This document shows positions 16,216 to 25,176 of a stretch of DNA of 64,000 nucleotides, piece after piece; position 1 is the first letter of the stretch; each line of letters begins with the position of its first letter. The position numbers and the translations under genes are program-made. The notes under the pieces were generated by a model, which saw only the letters and a program-made list of their open reading frames with translations, was not told the origin of the DNA and made no database searches. Origin of the DNA: Agrobacterium larrymoorei (lineage in GTDB: Bacteria; Pseudomonadota; Alphaproteobacteria; Rhizobiales; Rhizobiaceae); assembly GCF_013322225.1 (NCBI RefSeq), contig NZ_JAAMFB010000027.1, positions 248,001-312,000 of the forward strand, written 5' to 3'.

Positions 16216-17642
16216 GCGACATCCTTCCCTTTTTGAAGTGCCTGAAATGTTGCCGCCGCCGCATGTTCAGCGACGCCGAGACCGGTAGCGGTCAGCACCG
16301 TTTGAAGCGAAAGCGTACCATCGGTTATTTTTAGGCGGGCGCACCCTTGTGCATCGCGATAAAGATCACTGTGGTCCCGCAACCATTCAGCATTCTCATG
16401 TCGAGATGCACCCTGCATCCCGTCGACATAGTGATGGCCGTTACGCTCTATGTGTTCGAGGCCGAGTAACGCGGCCAGCGCCAGATCCTGCTGCACGGCG
16501 ATGCCCGCCTGCGTGGTCAGGTCTTCGGCAGACATGAAGTAGCCGCCTGAGGTTTCGGTGTTCCATTTTTCCACGCGCATGCGGTTGAGCAGCGAGCGAT
16601 AGAAACCCTTGCAGGATTTGGATGAAACGCCACAATAGCCTTGGGATTTCGCCTTAAGGAAGGCATCTGGCGTGCCATCCGACTCATCGATTTCCAGCGC
16701 AATACGCTTAGCCAATCTTTCCACCGGCTGAGAAAGTGCGACTGCGCGGGAGATCGGCTGCTCCACGAACAAAAGTGATCGGCGCAAACGGGCAAGAGCG
16801 GGTTCTGCCTCGATCCGATCCATTAATTCAATGACGGCGGCCTCGTCTTCAGACTGCTCGTTGCCGTCCAGCGTCGCCCTGTATTCCGGCAATTGATCCA
16901 AAACGGTAGCGATTGCTTTCAGCCGCTGCGTATCTTCCTGCGGTCTGCCCGAAACTTTCAGCTTGAAATATTTGACGCCGTAACTGTCGATCTCTTCCTG
17001 CAGGCATTCCGGCAAACCGTCATTGCGGCGGGCACCGGAAATCTCTTCTGGCATCAGCGGGTCGATGTAGCCCACCGTATGACGGAGTTGAATGTTTTGC
17101 CGCGGTTTGAGCGCTTGCAGGAAGTCATTGACGTTAAAGCCTGCAAGATCCGGTGTGGTGGAACTGTCGATGGCGGGAAGATTATGGCGGATCGCCTCGA
17201 CCGCCGGCAAATCGTGCAGCCTGCAAAGAGCGTCGAGAATCGCTCGGTCCACCAGCGCAAGGCCGAAGGAGGCGATAAGTCCGTTTAGTTCTTCAGACGC
17301 TGCCCGCTCATGTTGCTCCGGCTCCAGCAAAGCATGTATGCCGAACGCCGTCGCAGCTTTGGACTTCTTTGCAAGGTCGACAGCGATGTGCACTGAGCGG
17401 CGCAATTGCTGTTCGTTATCGGCGTTGCTGAGCGCCGGGTTCTTGTCGAACCATTTCGGCACCATCAGCTCTGCCGCGTAACCCTTGCTCGTCCGTCCTG
17501 GCGCATCTTCGACGGTCAGCGACACGAAGATTTGTGCCGCTTCGGTAACGGTCGCGGCACCGAAACGGAACGGCATGCGCATCGTCAGACGCCGCTCGAA
17601 AATGGCGGCATCCACGACTTTCAGGTTTGGTGCGTCGGCCAT
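16212..17642 (-). CDS. Enolase-superfamily enzyme (mandelate racemase/muconate lactonising-like)
   Basis: A 476-residue enzyme with the enolase capping domain and TIM barrel, longer than the usual 370-400. The barrel-end residues can be followed: Lys227 and Lys229 (FKLKVSG), Asp259 (TLDGNEQ), Glu294 (FVEQP), Asp319/Glu320 (LEIDES) and Lys342 (SSKSCKG). These are the two acid/base lysines and three Mg ligands of the MLE-like subgroup, so it should be active. Family reactions are dehydration, racemisation or cycloisomerisation of carboxylates. It is coupled to the isomerase downstream and lies 1 bp from the DUF993 gene upstream. In this context a sugar-acid dehydratase is possible, but that is a guess. 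Confidence 0.82.
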   Translation of the reverse strand: MADAPNLKVVDAAIFERRLTMRMPFRFGAATVTEAAQIFVSLTVEDAPGRTSKGYAAELMVPKWFDKNPALSNADNEQQLRRSVHIAVDLAKKSKAATAFGIHALLEPEQHERAASEELNGLIASFGLALVDRAILDALCRLHDLPAVEAIRHNLPAIDSSTTPDLAGFNVNDFLQALKPRQNIQLRHTVGYIDPLMPEEISGARRNDGLPECLQEEIDSYGVKYFKLKVSGRPQEDTQRLKAIATVLDQLPEYRATLDGNEQSEDEAAVIELMDRIEAEPALARLRRSLLFVEQPISRAVALSQPVERLAKRIALEIDESDGTPDAFLKAKSQGYCGVSSKSCKGFYRSLLNRMRVEKWNTETSGGYFMSAEDLTTQAGIAVQQDLALAALLGLEHIERNGHHYVDGMQGASRHENAEWLRDHSDLYRDAQGCARLKITDGTLSLQTVLTATGLGVAEHAAAATFQALQKGKDVA

Positions 17643-17643
17643 C

Positions 17644-18807
17644 TCAATGAACGCCTCTTACGGCGAGAAACGCTCTCATGCGCCCCATTGCGTCATCGGG
17701 ATCGGCCAAGACATTTGCCTTGTCGGCGAGGCGAAACAGTTCGGCAAAATGCAGGGTGGAACGCGCGCTTTCCTGGCCGCCGATCATGGTGAAATGGTCC
17801 TGCAAGCCGTTCAGATAGGCAAGAAAAACGACGCCCGTCTTGTAAAAGCGGGTAGGCGCCTTGAAGATATGCCGCGACAGCGCGACGGTCGGCTCCAGAA
17901 TATCGAAGAACTCGTTGTTCGCTCCACTCTTCAGGCTCGCAAGAGCCTTGGAGGCCGCGGGCGCGATGGCATCGAAAATGCCGAGCAGCGCATCCGAATG
18001 CCCCTGTTCGTCACCCGCAATCAGCTCCGCATAATTGAAGTCATCGCCCGTATACATGCGCACGCCCGCAGGCAGCTTACGGCGCATTGTGATTTCCTTT
18101 TCCTTGGAGAGAAGCGAAATCTTGATGCCGTCGATCTTGTCGGCATTCGCTTTAATCATCTCAAGGCATGTATCCATCGCAGCCATGTGGTCGCTGGAAC
18201 CCCAATAACCCTCCAGCGCGGGATCGAACATTTCGCCGAGCCAGTGGATGATAACCTTGTCATTGGCGCCAGCCAGAACCCTGGAATAGGTTTCGAGATA
18301 ATCATCTTGTGATTTGGCGCTGGCGGCCAGTGCGCGGCTTGCCATCAGAATGACGCGCCCGCCTTGCCCCTGAACGAAATCCAGTTGCTCGTGATAGGCA
18401 TCGACAATCTGGTTCAACGTATAGTCGGTCCCGGTCAGATGCTCGGTGCCGACGCCGCAGGCAATCAACGCATCGCCGCGTGTCGATGCTTCCTTCAAAG
18501 CGCGGGGAATCAGTTCCTGCGCCTGCGGCCAAGCCAATCCCATACCCCGTTGCGCTGTGTCCATGGCCTCGGCAACGCCAAGCCCTAGATCCCAGAGCCG
18601 GTGGCGGAAGCGCAAGGTTCCTTCCCAGTCGATTGCGGGTGTTAGCCATGGATCGTTTTCAGCAAAAGGATCGGCCACCACATGGGCTGCGGCAAAAGCT
18701 ATGCGGTTGAAATCGGCGGCACTGCGTTTTTCAAGCGCGATCGGCGTGCCGGTCAGCTTGTAGAGCGCGATGGAGCGGTCTTCGTTCGGCAACTTGAGCT
18801 CGGTCAT
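17644..18807 (-). CDS. DUF993 family, dihydrodipicolinate synthase-like aldolase
   Basis: A 387-residue protein of the DUF993 group, distantly related to the N-acetylneuraminate lyase / dihydrodipicolinate synthase barrel. Lys229 in DGIKISLLSK is placed like the Schiff-base Lys of class I aldolases, and MYTGDDFNYAELI follows as in that superfamily. The ATG at 18807 is chosen because GGAGACGACGG precedes it and the product starts at MTELKLP; upstream residues in the frame are unlike protein. Probable role is retro-aldol cleavage of a keto-acid intermediate in the same pathway; no substrate is established as far as I know. Confidence 0.8.
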   Translation of the reverse strand: MTELKLPNEDRSIALYKLTGTPIALEKRSAADFNRIAFAAAHVVADPFAENDPWLTPAIDWEGTLRFRHRLWDLGLGVAEAMDTAQRGMGLAWPQAQELIPRALKEASTRGDALIACGVGTEHLTGTDYTLNQIVDAYHEQLDFVQGQGGRVILMASRALAASAKSQDDYLETYSRVLAGANDKVIIHWLGEMFDPALEGYWGSSDHMAAMDTCLEMIKANADKIDGIKISLLSKEKEITMRRKLPAGVRMYTGDDFNYAELIAGDEQGHSDALLGIFDAIAPAASKALASLKSGANNEFFDILEPTVALSRHIFKAPTRFYKTGVVFLAYLNGLQDHFTMIGGQESARSTLHFAELFRLADKANVLADPDDAMGRMRAFLAVRGVH

Positions 18808-18818
18808 CCGTCGTCTCC

Positions 18819-19961
18819 TCAGACGATTGCCGGAACGTCGAGCCAGCGGCGTTCCTTCCATGACTGGATACCGAGTTCGGCAAGTTGAACGCCCTTCACG
18901 CCTTCCATCAGCCCGTAAGGCCATGGCTCGTCATTCACCAGATGGCGCACGAACATTTCCCATTGCGCCTTGAAGCCATTGTCGTAGACCACATTGTCCG
19001 GCACTTCCTGCCATGTCTTGTAGAAATCGATTGTCTGCGGCTGGTCCGGGTTCCAGACGGGCTTGGGCGTGTTGGTGCGGTGCTGGGTGAAGCATTTCGT
19101 CAGCCCGGCAACTGCCGAACCATGTGTGCCATCCACCTGGAACGTCACGAGATCATCACGGCGCACGCGCACCGCCCATGAAGAATTGATGTGCGCAATC
19201 ACGCCGCCCTCGAGTTCGAACGTGGCATAGACCGCATCATCGGCATCCGCTACATAAGCGCGACCCTGCTCATCGAAACGTTGCGGAATATGCGTTGTGC
19301 CAAGGCAGCTGACCGATTTTACTTCGCCAAAAAGGTTGTCCAGCACATACCGCCAGTGGCACAGCATATCGAGAATGATGCCGCCGCCGTCTTTTAGACG
19401 ATAGTTCCAGGAAGGACGCTGGGCAGGCTGCCAGTCACCCTCGAAAACCCAATAGCCAAATTCGCCCCGCACCGACAGAATCTTGCCGAAGAAACCGCTG
19501 TCCCGCAGCATCGCCAGCTTGCGCAAGCCGGGCAGGAACAGCTTGTCCTGAACCACGCCGTGCTTCACGCCCGAGCTTTCCGCCAGTTTTGCTACGGCGA
19601 TCGCCTCCGGCGTGTTGTCGGAAATCGGCTTCTCACAATAAACGTTCTTGCCCGCCCTGATCGCCTTTTCCAAAAGGCTACCGCGCATCTGCGTCGTTCC
19701 GGCATCGAAAAACAGCGTGTCGTCCGGGTTTGCGAGCGCCGCGTCCAGATCGGTCGCCCAGCGGGCAACATTGTGCTTTTTGGCGATTTCCTCGATCTTT
19801 TCGGCGTTGCGACCGACGAGAATCGGATCGAGCATGACTTTTTCGCCGCTTTTGAGCGTTACGCCGCCTTGATCGCGAATGGCCAGAACCGAGCGGACCA
19901 GATGCTGATTATAGCCCATGCGTCCGGTGATGCCGTGCATGATGACGCCGATACGTTTCAT
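18819..19961 (-). CDS. Gfo/Idh/MocA family oxidoreductase
   Basis: A 380-residue dehydrogenase and first gene of the leftward catabolic operon. The cofactor loop is unusual (GVIMHGITGRMG in place of the common GxGxxG), the EKP motif is VYCEKPIS near residue 120, and GGGIILDMLCHWRYVL carries the substrate-domain Asp and His. An ATG at 19961 follows GGAGG; a longer frame would add five residues. The operator for the divergent regulator lies 62 bp upstream. Expected to oxidise a sugar or polyol hydroxyl with NAD(P); substrate unknown. Confidence 0.88.
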   Translation of the reverse strand: MKRIGVIMHGITGRMGYNQHLVRSVLAIRDQGGVTLKSGEKVMLDPILVGRNAEKIEEIAKKHNVARWATDLDAALANPDDTLFFDAGTTQMRGSLLEKAIRAGKNVYCEKPISDNTPEAIAVAKLAESSGVKHGVVQDKLFLPGLRKLAMLRDSGFFGKILSVRGEFGYWVFEGDWQPAQRPSWNYRLKDGGGIILDMLCHWRYVLDNLFGEVKSVSCLGTTHIPQRFDEQGRAYVADADDAVYATFELEGGVIAHINSSWAVRVRRDDLVTFQVDGTHGSAVAGLTKCFTQHRTNTPKPVWNPDQPQTIDFYKTWQEVPDNVVYDNGFKAQWEMFVRHLVNDEPWPYGLMEGVKGVQLAELGIQSWKERRWLDVPAIV

Positions 19962-20022
19962 GAAACTTCCTCCCAAACCGGCCCGCTCCCGACGGGTCGT
20001 AGCAATTCCACTTGGTCACTTG

Positions 20023-20036
20023 TAACCATTTGGTTA
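20023..20036. promoter_or_regulatory. Probable TetR operator of the leftward catabolic operon
   Basis: TAACCA and TGGTTA form an inverted repeat with a 2-bp centre. On the minus strand a TTGACA box (20066-20061) stands 24 nt upstream, so bound repressor would cover the start of transcription. A near-copy lies at 20955-20968 with the same spacing. The rest of 20037-20206 shows no gene. Confidence 0.65.
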
Positions 20037-20206
20037 TTTGTGGTCGCGAATTCACACCGATGTCAAGAGGCTTTGAGCCACGATAGGATTGATGAGGTGG
20101 TGATTTCTAATCGGTGAAAATCGGGTAAGCAGCAAAGATTCATACACATTTCGCAGTTGCACAAAACTGAGGTCTTGTTCCTGCTCGATAATTTTAGGCC
20201 GAGCAG

Positions 20207-20911
20207 TCAGATCGGCCGCAGTGCAGCAATAACCGTATTGACGATATGCTGCCCCCAGCGTTCCAGCTCTGCCGGTGCCGCGAGATCGCGCTGGAAGATC
20301 GTCGACAGGGTGAACCGGTTCGACAGGTAGAAGAAACCGAGCGACGCAATCGTCAGATAGACGTCCACCGGATCCAGCCCCGCACGGAAATCTCCAGAAA
20401 CTTCGCCGCGCTTCAGCACGCCTTCAAGTTCAGAAATGAAATTCGAGTGCATTTCGGCAATATTGCTGGACTGCCGCAAATATCTGGCCTGATTGAGGTT
20501 TTCCGTAGCAAGAATGCTGAGAAATTCGGGATGGTCGAGAAAATAGTGCCAGGTAAACAGGGCAAGTTCGCGCAGGCCTTCCACCGGCTGCTTGCGCGCC
20601 AGATCAAGCCTGTGTTCGGCGTTGCGGATATGCCGATAGGCGTCCTCAAGAACCGCCAGATACAGCGCGTCCTTGTCTCCGAAATAGTGATAGATCATCC
20701 GTTTGTTGGTGCCGGCGCGTCTTGCGACCACATCGATCCGCGCACCTGCGAGACCTTTGGCAGCAACTTCCCGGCGTGCCGCTTCAAGAATGGCAGCGCG
20801 CGTGCGCTCCGGGTTTCGCGGCTGAGTACTCACACGTTTCCCGCCAGCCGCCGACGTTTTTGTCGTCGCAGGCTTTTCGTCGGGCAGGACCGATTTGCTT
20901 TCATCATTCAT
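20207..20911 (-). CDS. TetR/AcrR family transcriptional regulator
   Basis: A DNA-binding repressor of 234 residues. After a basic disordered leader of about 30 residues comes the HTH domain: RAAILEAARREVAAKGLAGARIDVVARRAG followed by NKRMIYHYFGDKDALYLAVLE. The C-terminal ligand domain is of the TetR_C type with FYLSNRFTLSTIF near the end. The ATG at 20911 is preferred: a longer frame from 20953 would run over the TTGACA box and almost into the operator of the divergent transporter operon. It most likely represses both its own gene and the two divergent operons. The inducer is probably the imported substrate or an intermediate. Confidence 0.92.
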   Translation of the reverse strand: MNDESKSVLPDEKPATTKTSAAGGKRVSTQPRNPERTRAAILEAARREVAAKGLAGARIDVVARRAGTNKRMIYHYFGDKDALYLAVLEDAYRHIRNAEHRLDLARKQPVEGLRELALFTWHYFLDHPEFLSILATENLNQARYLRQSSNIAEMHSNFISELEGVLKRGEVSGDFRAGLDPVDVYLTIASLGFFYLSNRFTLSTIFQRDLAAPAELERWGQHIVNTVIAALRPI

Positions 20912-20954
20912 TGCTAAAGGCCGCTTGACAATGGTGTCGATCAATGATCCCATG

Positions 20955-20968
20955 TAACCAATTAGTTA
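20955..20968. promoter_or_regulatory. Probable TetR operator of the ABC importer operon
   Basis: TAACCAATTAGTTA is a 14-bp near-palindrome between the regulator and the binding-protein gene. TTGACA at 20925-20930 lies 24 nt before it, exactly as at the partner operator 20023-20036. TGTAACCA is shared by both. Confidence 0.65.
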
Positions 20969-21031
20969 TAAAACGGCAAGTGTCGTTTACTTTCATCATC
21001 AATTTGGCAGTCAATTTGGGAGGAGTTGCCA

Positions 21032-22321
21032 ATGTCCGTGATGCTTCAAAGGCGTACTGTATTGTCCGCCGGTCTGGCCGCGTTGTCTCTTGCAACGGTG
21101 GGGGGAGGCTCGGCTTTCGCGCAAGCGGCCCGTCTTCGCCTCTTGTGGTGGGGCTCGCAAGAACGCGCAGATCGCACCAACAAAGCGCTGGCCGCCTTCA
21201 AGCAGGTCAAGCCGGATATCGATATTGCCGGGGAATTTGCGGGATGGTCGGATTACTGGCCGCGTCTCGCCACGCAGGTTGCGGGCCGCAATGCGCCTGA
21301 CCTGATCCAGATGGATTACCGCTATATCTTCGAATATGCCCGCCGTGGTGCCTTGGCGCCGATGGATGAATATCTCGGAAAATCCCTGAAAATCGACGAT
21401 TTCGGTGCGCCAAATATCGATTCCGGTCGCGTCGACGGCAAGCTTTACGGCATCAATCTGGGTGTGAACTCGAGCGCGGTGTTCTACGATGCTGCGGGTT
21501 GGGAAAAGACCGGTGTGGCGGCACCGAAAGCTGGCCAGACCTGGGAAGAGTTTGCCAAGAATGCAGCCGAGTTCGGTAAGAACAAGCCAAAGCCTGGCTA
21601 CTATGCGACAGCGGACGCCAGCGGCGTGGAGCCAAGCTTTGAAAACTGGCTGCGTCAGCAGAAGAAGGCTTTGTTCAGTGAAGAAGGTGGCCTGGGCTAT
21701 AATGCCAAGGACGCGACCGATTGGTTCACCATGTGGCATGAGATGCGCGAGGCCGGGGCCTGCGTTCCGGCAGACATTCAGGCTCTCGACCAACTCAACA
21801 TCGAAAGCAACGCACTGACCACCGGCAAGGCTGCGACGGCCTTCGCCCATTCCAACCAGTTCGTCGGCTACCAGGCCGTCAACAAAGCCAAGCTTTCGAT
21901 TACCTCCTACCCGAAAATTTCGGCGGATTCGCCATCCGGCCATTATCTCAAGCCGTCGATGTTGATGAGTGTTGCGGCGGGCAGTGCGAATGTGGCGGCG
22001 GCAGTCGATTTCATCAATTTCCTGGTCGCCGTTCCCGAGGGTGTAGATATTCTCGGCGTCGAGCGCGGTGTTCCGGCCTCAGAATCGATGCGCAACCAGC
22101 TTAGCCCCAAGCTCAACGATGTCAGCAAGGCGATGGTGGAATACATCGCGGAAGTCACGCCGAATGTCGGTCCGCTGCCGCCAGCGCCGCCTCCGGGTGC
22201 TGGCGAGTTCGCCTTCGTGCTGAAACGGACAGCAGAGGAAGTCGCCTTCAAACGCATCACGCCAGCAGAGGGTGGGGAGCGTCTCGTCAAGGAGTCGGAA
22301 ACCGTCATCAAGCGGAAGTAA
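21032..22321 (+). CDS. Sugar ABC transporter periplasmic substrate-binding protein
   Basis: The binding protein of a CUT1-type importer, 429 residues. The N-terminus looks like a twin-arginine signal (LQRRTVLSAGLAALSLATVGG, cut after AFA). The mature protein shows family 1 solute-binding features: WWGSQERADRTNKAL, a DLIQMDY hinge region, GINLGVNSSAVFYD and a C-terminal run with a proline-rich stretch (PPAPPPG). The ATG at 21032 follows GGAGGA with 8 nt spacing. It is the first gene of the rightward operon. Expected ligand is a sugar or polyol handled by the divergent enzymes. Confidence 0.92.
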   Translation: MSVMLQRRTVLSAGLAALSLATVGGGSAFAQAARLRLLWWGSQERADRTNKALAAFKQVKPDIDIAGEFAGWSDYWPRLATQVAGRNAPDLIQMDYRYIFEYARRGALAPMDEYLGKSLKIDDFGAPNIDSGRVDGKLYGINLGVNSSAVFYDAAGWEKTGVAAPKAGQTWEEFAKNAAEFGKNKPKPGYYATADASGVEPSFENWLRQQKKALFSEEGGLGYNAKDATDWFTMWHEMREAGACVPADIQALDQLNIESNALTTGKAATAFAHSNQFVGYQAVNKAKLSITSYPKISADSPSGHYLKPSMLMSVAAGSANVAAAVDFINFLVAVPEGVDILGVERGVPASESMRNQLSPKLNDVSKAMVEYIAEVTPNVGPLPPAPPPGAGEFAFVLKRTAEEVAFKRITPAEGGERLVKESETVIKRK

Positions 22322-22327
22322 TGATCA

Positions 22328-23281
22328 ATGGCGCTTGGATCTGATGCGATACAGGGGGAGGGTCGCTCAGCGGCTCTCCAGAAACAGGGCGGCTTCCGCC
22401 GCATGTTCGACCGAAATTTCCATGCCTACATGTTCCTGCTGCCCTGGCTGATCGGCTTCTTCGGCCTGACGCTCGGACCGGCGCTCGTTTCGCTTTATCT
22501 GTCTTTCACGAATTACGACCTGTTGCAGTCTCCAGACTGGGTGGGTGCCGCAAACTATGTTCGCATCGCCACTGCCGATCCGAAATTCGCGGCCTCGATG
22601 CATGTCACATTCACCTATGTGCTGCTGTCCGTACCACTAAAACTCATCTTCGCGCTGATGGTCGCCATGGCCTTCAATCGCGGCATCAAGGGGCTGACAC
22701 TCTATCGCGCGATCTTCTATTTGCCATCGCTGCTGGGTTCGAGCGTCGCCATTGCCGTTCTGTGGCGACAGCTTTTCGCCTCGGATGGCCTCATCAACAT
22801 GCTGCTCTGGCAGGCTTTCGGCTATGAAGGCCCAAGCTGGGTTTCAAACCCGGATTATTCGATCTACACGCTCGTCATTCTGTCGATCTGGCAGTTCGGC
22901 TCTCCAATGATCATCTTTCTGGCGGGCCTGCGGCAAATCCCTCAGGATATGTATGAGGCAGCCGAAATGGATGGTGCGGGTAAAGCGCGGCAGTTCTTCC
23001 GCATTACGCTGCCGCTCCTGACCCCGGTCATCTTCTTCAACGCGGTGATCCAGACAATCGAGGCGTTCAAGGCATTCACGCCCGCCTTCATCATTTCTGA
23101 AGGGACCGGCGGGCCGATCAACTCGACGCTGTTCTACACGCTCTATCTCTATCAGGAAGCATTCGGCTTCTTCCGCATGGGTTATGCGTCTGCGCTGGCG
23201 TGGATACTGGTGGTCATCATCGCAGTCTTTACCGCCTTCTCCTTTCTCAGCGCGCGTTATTGGGTGCATTACGATGACTGA
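22328..23281 (+). CDS. Sugar ABC transporter permease, MalF type
   Basis: One of two inner-membrane permease subunits, 317 residues with six predicted helices (MFLLPWLIGFFGLTLGPALVSLYL first). The EAA loop that contacts the ATPase reads YEAAEMDGAGKARQFFRITLPLL. An unusually long N-terminal tail of about 35 residues precedes the first helix. It starts 6 bp after the binding protein and overlaps the partner permease by 8 bp. Confidence 0.94.
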   Translation: MALGSDAIQGEGRSAALQKQGGFRRMFDRNFHAYMFLLPWLIGFFGLTLGPALVSLYLSFTNYDLLQSPDWVGAANYVRIATADPKFAASMHVTFTYVLLSVPLKLIFALMVAMAFNRGIKGLTLYRAIFYLPSLLGSSVAIAVLWRQLFASDGLINMLLWQAFGYEGPSWVSNPDYSIYTLVILSIWQFGSPMIIFLAGLRQIPQDMYEAAEMDGAGKARQFFRITLPLLTPVIFFNAVIQTIEAFKAFTPAFIISEGTGGPINSTLFYTLYLYQEAFGFFRMGYASALAWILVVIIAVFTAFSFLSARYWVHYDD

Positions 23282-24146
23282 TGTTACCGCTCCACGCCCC
23301 GGTCAGGATGTTCAGCGCCCGCTTTGGAAATCCGTTGGCCTTCATGCAATTTTGATCGCCGCGTCCATAGCCATGATGTACCCGATCCTCTGGATGATAT
23401 CGGGTTCCGTCAGGCCGCAGGAAGAGCTGTTCGGCTCGTCTTCGCTCATTCCCTCGGCTATTGATTTCGGCGGATATATTCGCGGCTGGACTGGGCTTCA
23501 GGTCAGCTTCGGGCAGTTCTTCTGGAATTCCTTCTTCATCGCGGTGCTGGCAACCATTGGCAATGTCGTCGGCTGCTCGCTCGCGGCCTTCGCCTTTGCG
23601 CGGCTGCGGTTTGGCGGGCGAAATTTCTGGTTCGCATTGATGCTCGGCACTTTGATGCTGCCCTATCACGTCGTGCTCATCCCGCAATATATCCTGTTCC
23701 TGGAAATGGGCTGGGTGAACACCTCACTGCCGCTGATCGTGCCGAAATACCTGGCGACGGACGCCTTCTTCATCTTCCTGATGGTGCAGTTCTTCCGCGG
23801 CATTCCGCGTGAGCTGGACGAGGCGGCGGTGATGGATGGGTGCAGCCCGTTCCGCATCTACTGGAAGATCATGCTACCGCTGTCGTCGCCCGTGCTCGCA
23901 ACAGCTGCTATCTTCTCCTTCATATGGACATGGGATGATTTCTTCGGGCCCCTAATTTACCTCAACGATATCAATACCTACACGGTACAGCTGGGCCTTA
24001 GATCCTTCGTGGACTCCACGGGCGCTTCGGACTGGACGTCACTTTTTGCCATGTCCAACCTCTCGCTGGTGCCGGTCTTCCTGTTCTTCCTCTTCTTCCA
24101 GCGTCTTCTCATCGAGGGCATCGCCACCACGGGCATGAAGCGCTGA
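23274..24146 (+). CDS. Sugar ABC transporter permease, MalG type
   Basis: The partner permease, 290 residues, six helices. The first helix is AILIAASIAMMYPILWMISGSV and the EAA loop is LDEAAVMDGCSPFRIYWKIMLPL. The C-terminus QRLLIEGIATTGMKR is typical of MalG-like subunits. The ATG at 23274 overlaps the end of the MalF-like gene and is preferred to the long upstream frame. Confidence 0.94.
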   Translation: MTDVTAPRPGQDVQRPLWKSVGLHAILIAASIAMMYPILWMISGSVRPQEELFGSSSLIPSAIDFGGYIRGWTGLQVSFGQFFWNSFFIAVLATIGNVVGCSLAAFAFARLRFGGRNFWFALMLGTLMLPYHVVLIPQYILFLEMGWVNTSLPLIVPKYLATDAFFIFLMVQFFRGIPRELDEAAVMDGCSPFRIYWKIMLPLSSPVLATAAIFSFIWTWDDFFGPLIYLNDINTYTVQLGLRSFVDSTGASDWTSLFAMSNLSLVPVFLFFLFFQRLLIEGIATTGMKR

Positions 24147-24165
24147 CATATCAAGGCATGAAATA

Positions 24166-25176
24166 ATGAAACCCATTCGATTTGCGACAATCGGCGTCAA
24201 CCACAACCACATCTACGGGCAGACGAACTGCCTTCTGAATGCAGGAGCCGAACTCGTCGGTTTTTATGCGGTGGAAGATGATCTGGCGAAAGAGTATTCG
24301 GAAAAATACCCTGACGCGCCGCGCGTTGATGATCAGCGCCGCTTGATCGAGGACGGCAGTATCGACCTCATCATCAGCGCCGCCATTCCGGCAGATCGCG
24401 CCGATATCGCCATCCGCGCCATGCAAGCAGGCAAGGATGTTATGGTCGACAAGCCCGGGATGGTGACGCTAGAAGAGCTTGCCGAAGTAAAGCGTGTCCA
24501 AGCAGAAACCGGCCGCATCTTCTCCGTGCTTTATTCCGAACATTTCGAAAATCGTGCGACCGTAAAGGCAGGTGATCTGATCGCTGCGGGCGCTATCGGC
24601 AAGGTCGTCTCGACTGCAGGTTTCGGCCCGCATCGCCTGCGTGCGTCAACCCGGCCCGAATGGTTCTTCAAACGAGAGAGCTATGGCGGCATCCTGGTCG
24701 ATATTGCTTCGCACCAATGCGAACAGTTCCTGTTCTTCACAGGTTCGGAAACTGCGACGATCCGCTCCGCCACCGTCTCCAATCGCGCAAATGCTCAATG
24801 GCCGGGCTTACAGGATAGCGGCGATATCCACCTGTCGACTGACACGGCAGATGGCTTCATCCGCGTCGACTGGTTTACGCCGGATGGCCTGCCGAGCTGG
24901 GGTGATGGCCGCCTTTTCATCACTGGTACGGATGGTGCCATCGAAATCCGCAAAAATGTCGATGTTGCGGGACGCGATGGCGGCAATCATCTTTTCCTGA
25001 CGGATAAAAATGGCGTGCAGTATATCAACTGTTCGGACGTAGCCTTGCCTTACGGCCCGCAGCTACTGAACGATATCCGTAACCGCACCGAGACGGCCAT
25101 GCCGCAGGCGCGTTGCTTTGCCGCTATGGAAATTGCGCTGCGTGCCCAAGAGATTGCGGAGGGCAAGAATGCCTAA
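24166..25176 (+). CDS. Gfo/Idh/MocA family oxidoreductase
   Basis: A 336-residue dehydrogenase in the transporter operon. The N-terminus is FATIGVNHNHIYGQTN, so the usual GxGxxG is replaced by GVNHNH, with His residues where the glycines would be. The catalytic-Lys motif is DKPGMVT in place of EKP, and GGILVDIASHQCEQFLFF carries the substrate-domain Asp and His. These departures set it apart from the other family members here and may mean a different cofactor grip or a lyase-like role. It overlaps the next gene by 8 bp. Confidence 0.85.
   Translation: MKPIRFATIGVNHNHIYGQTNCLLNAGAELVGFYAVEDDLAKEYSEKYPDAPRVDDQRRLIEDGSIDLIISAAIPADRADIAIRAMQAGKDVMVDKPGMVTLEELAEVKRVQAETGRIFSVLYSEHFENRATVKAGDLIAAGAIGKVVSTAGFGPHRLRASTRPEWFFKRESYGGILVDIASHQCEQFLFFTGSETATIRSATVSNRANAQWPGLQDSGDIHLSTDTADGFIRVDWFTPDGLPSWGDGRLFITGTDGAIEIRKNVDVAGRDGGNHLFLTDKNGVQYINCSDVALPYGPQLLNDIRNRTETAMPQARCFAAMEIALRAQEIAEGKNA

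Noticed and set aside
17485-18312. A 275-codon frame on the plus strand
   Set aside because: Antisense to the enolase-superfamily and DUF993 genes, both with intact catalytic motifs.
21011-21943. A 310-codon frame on the minus strand
   Set aside because: Antisense to the sugar-binding-protein gene and would run across the TetR operator region; no family likeness.
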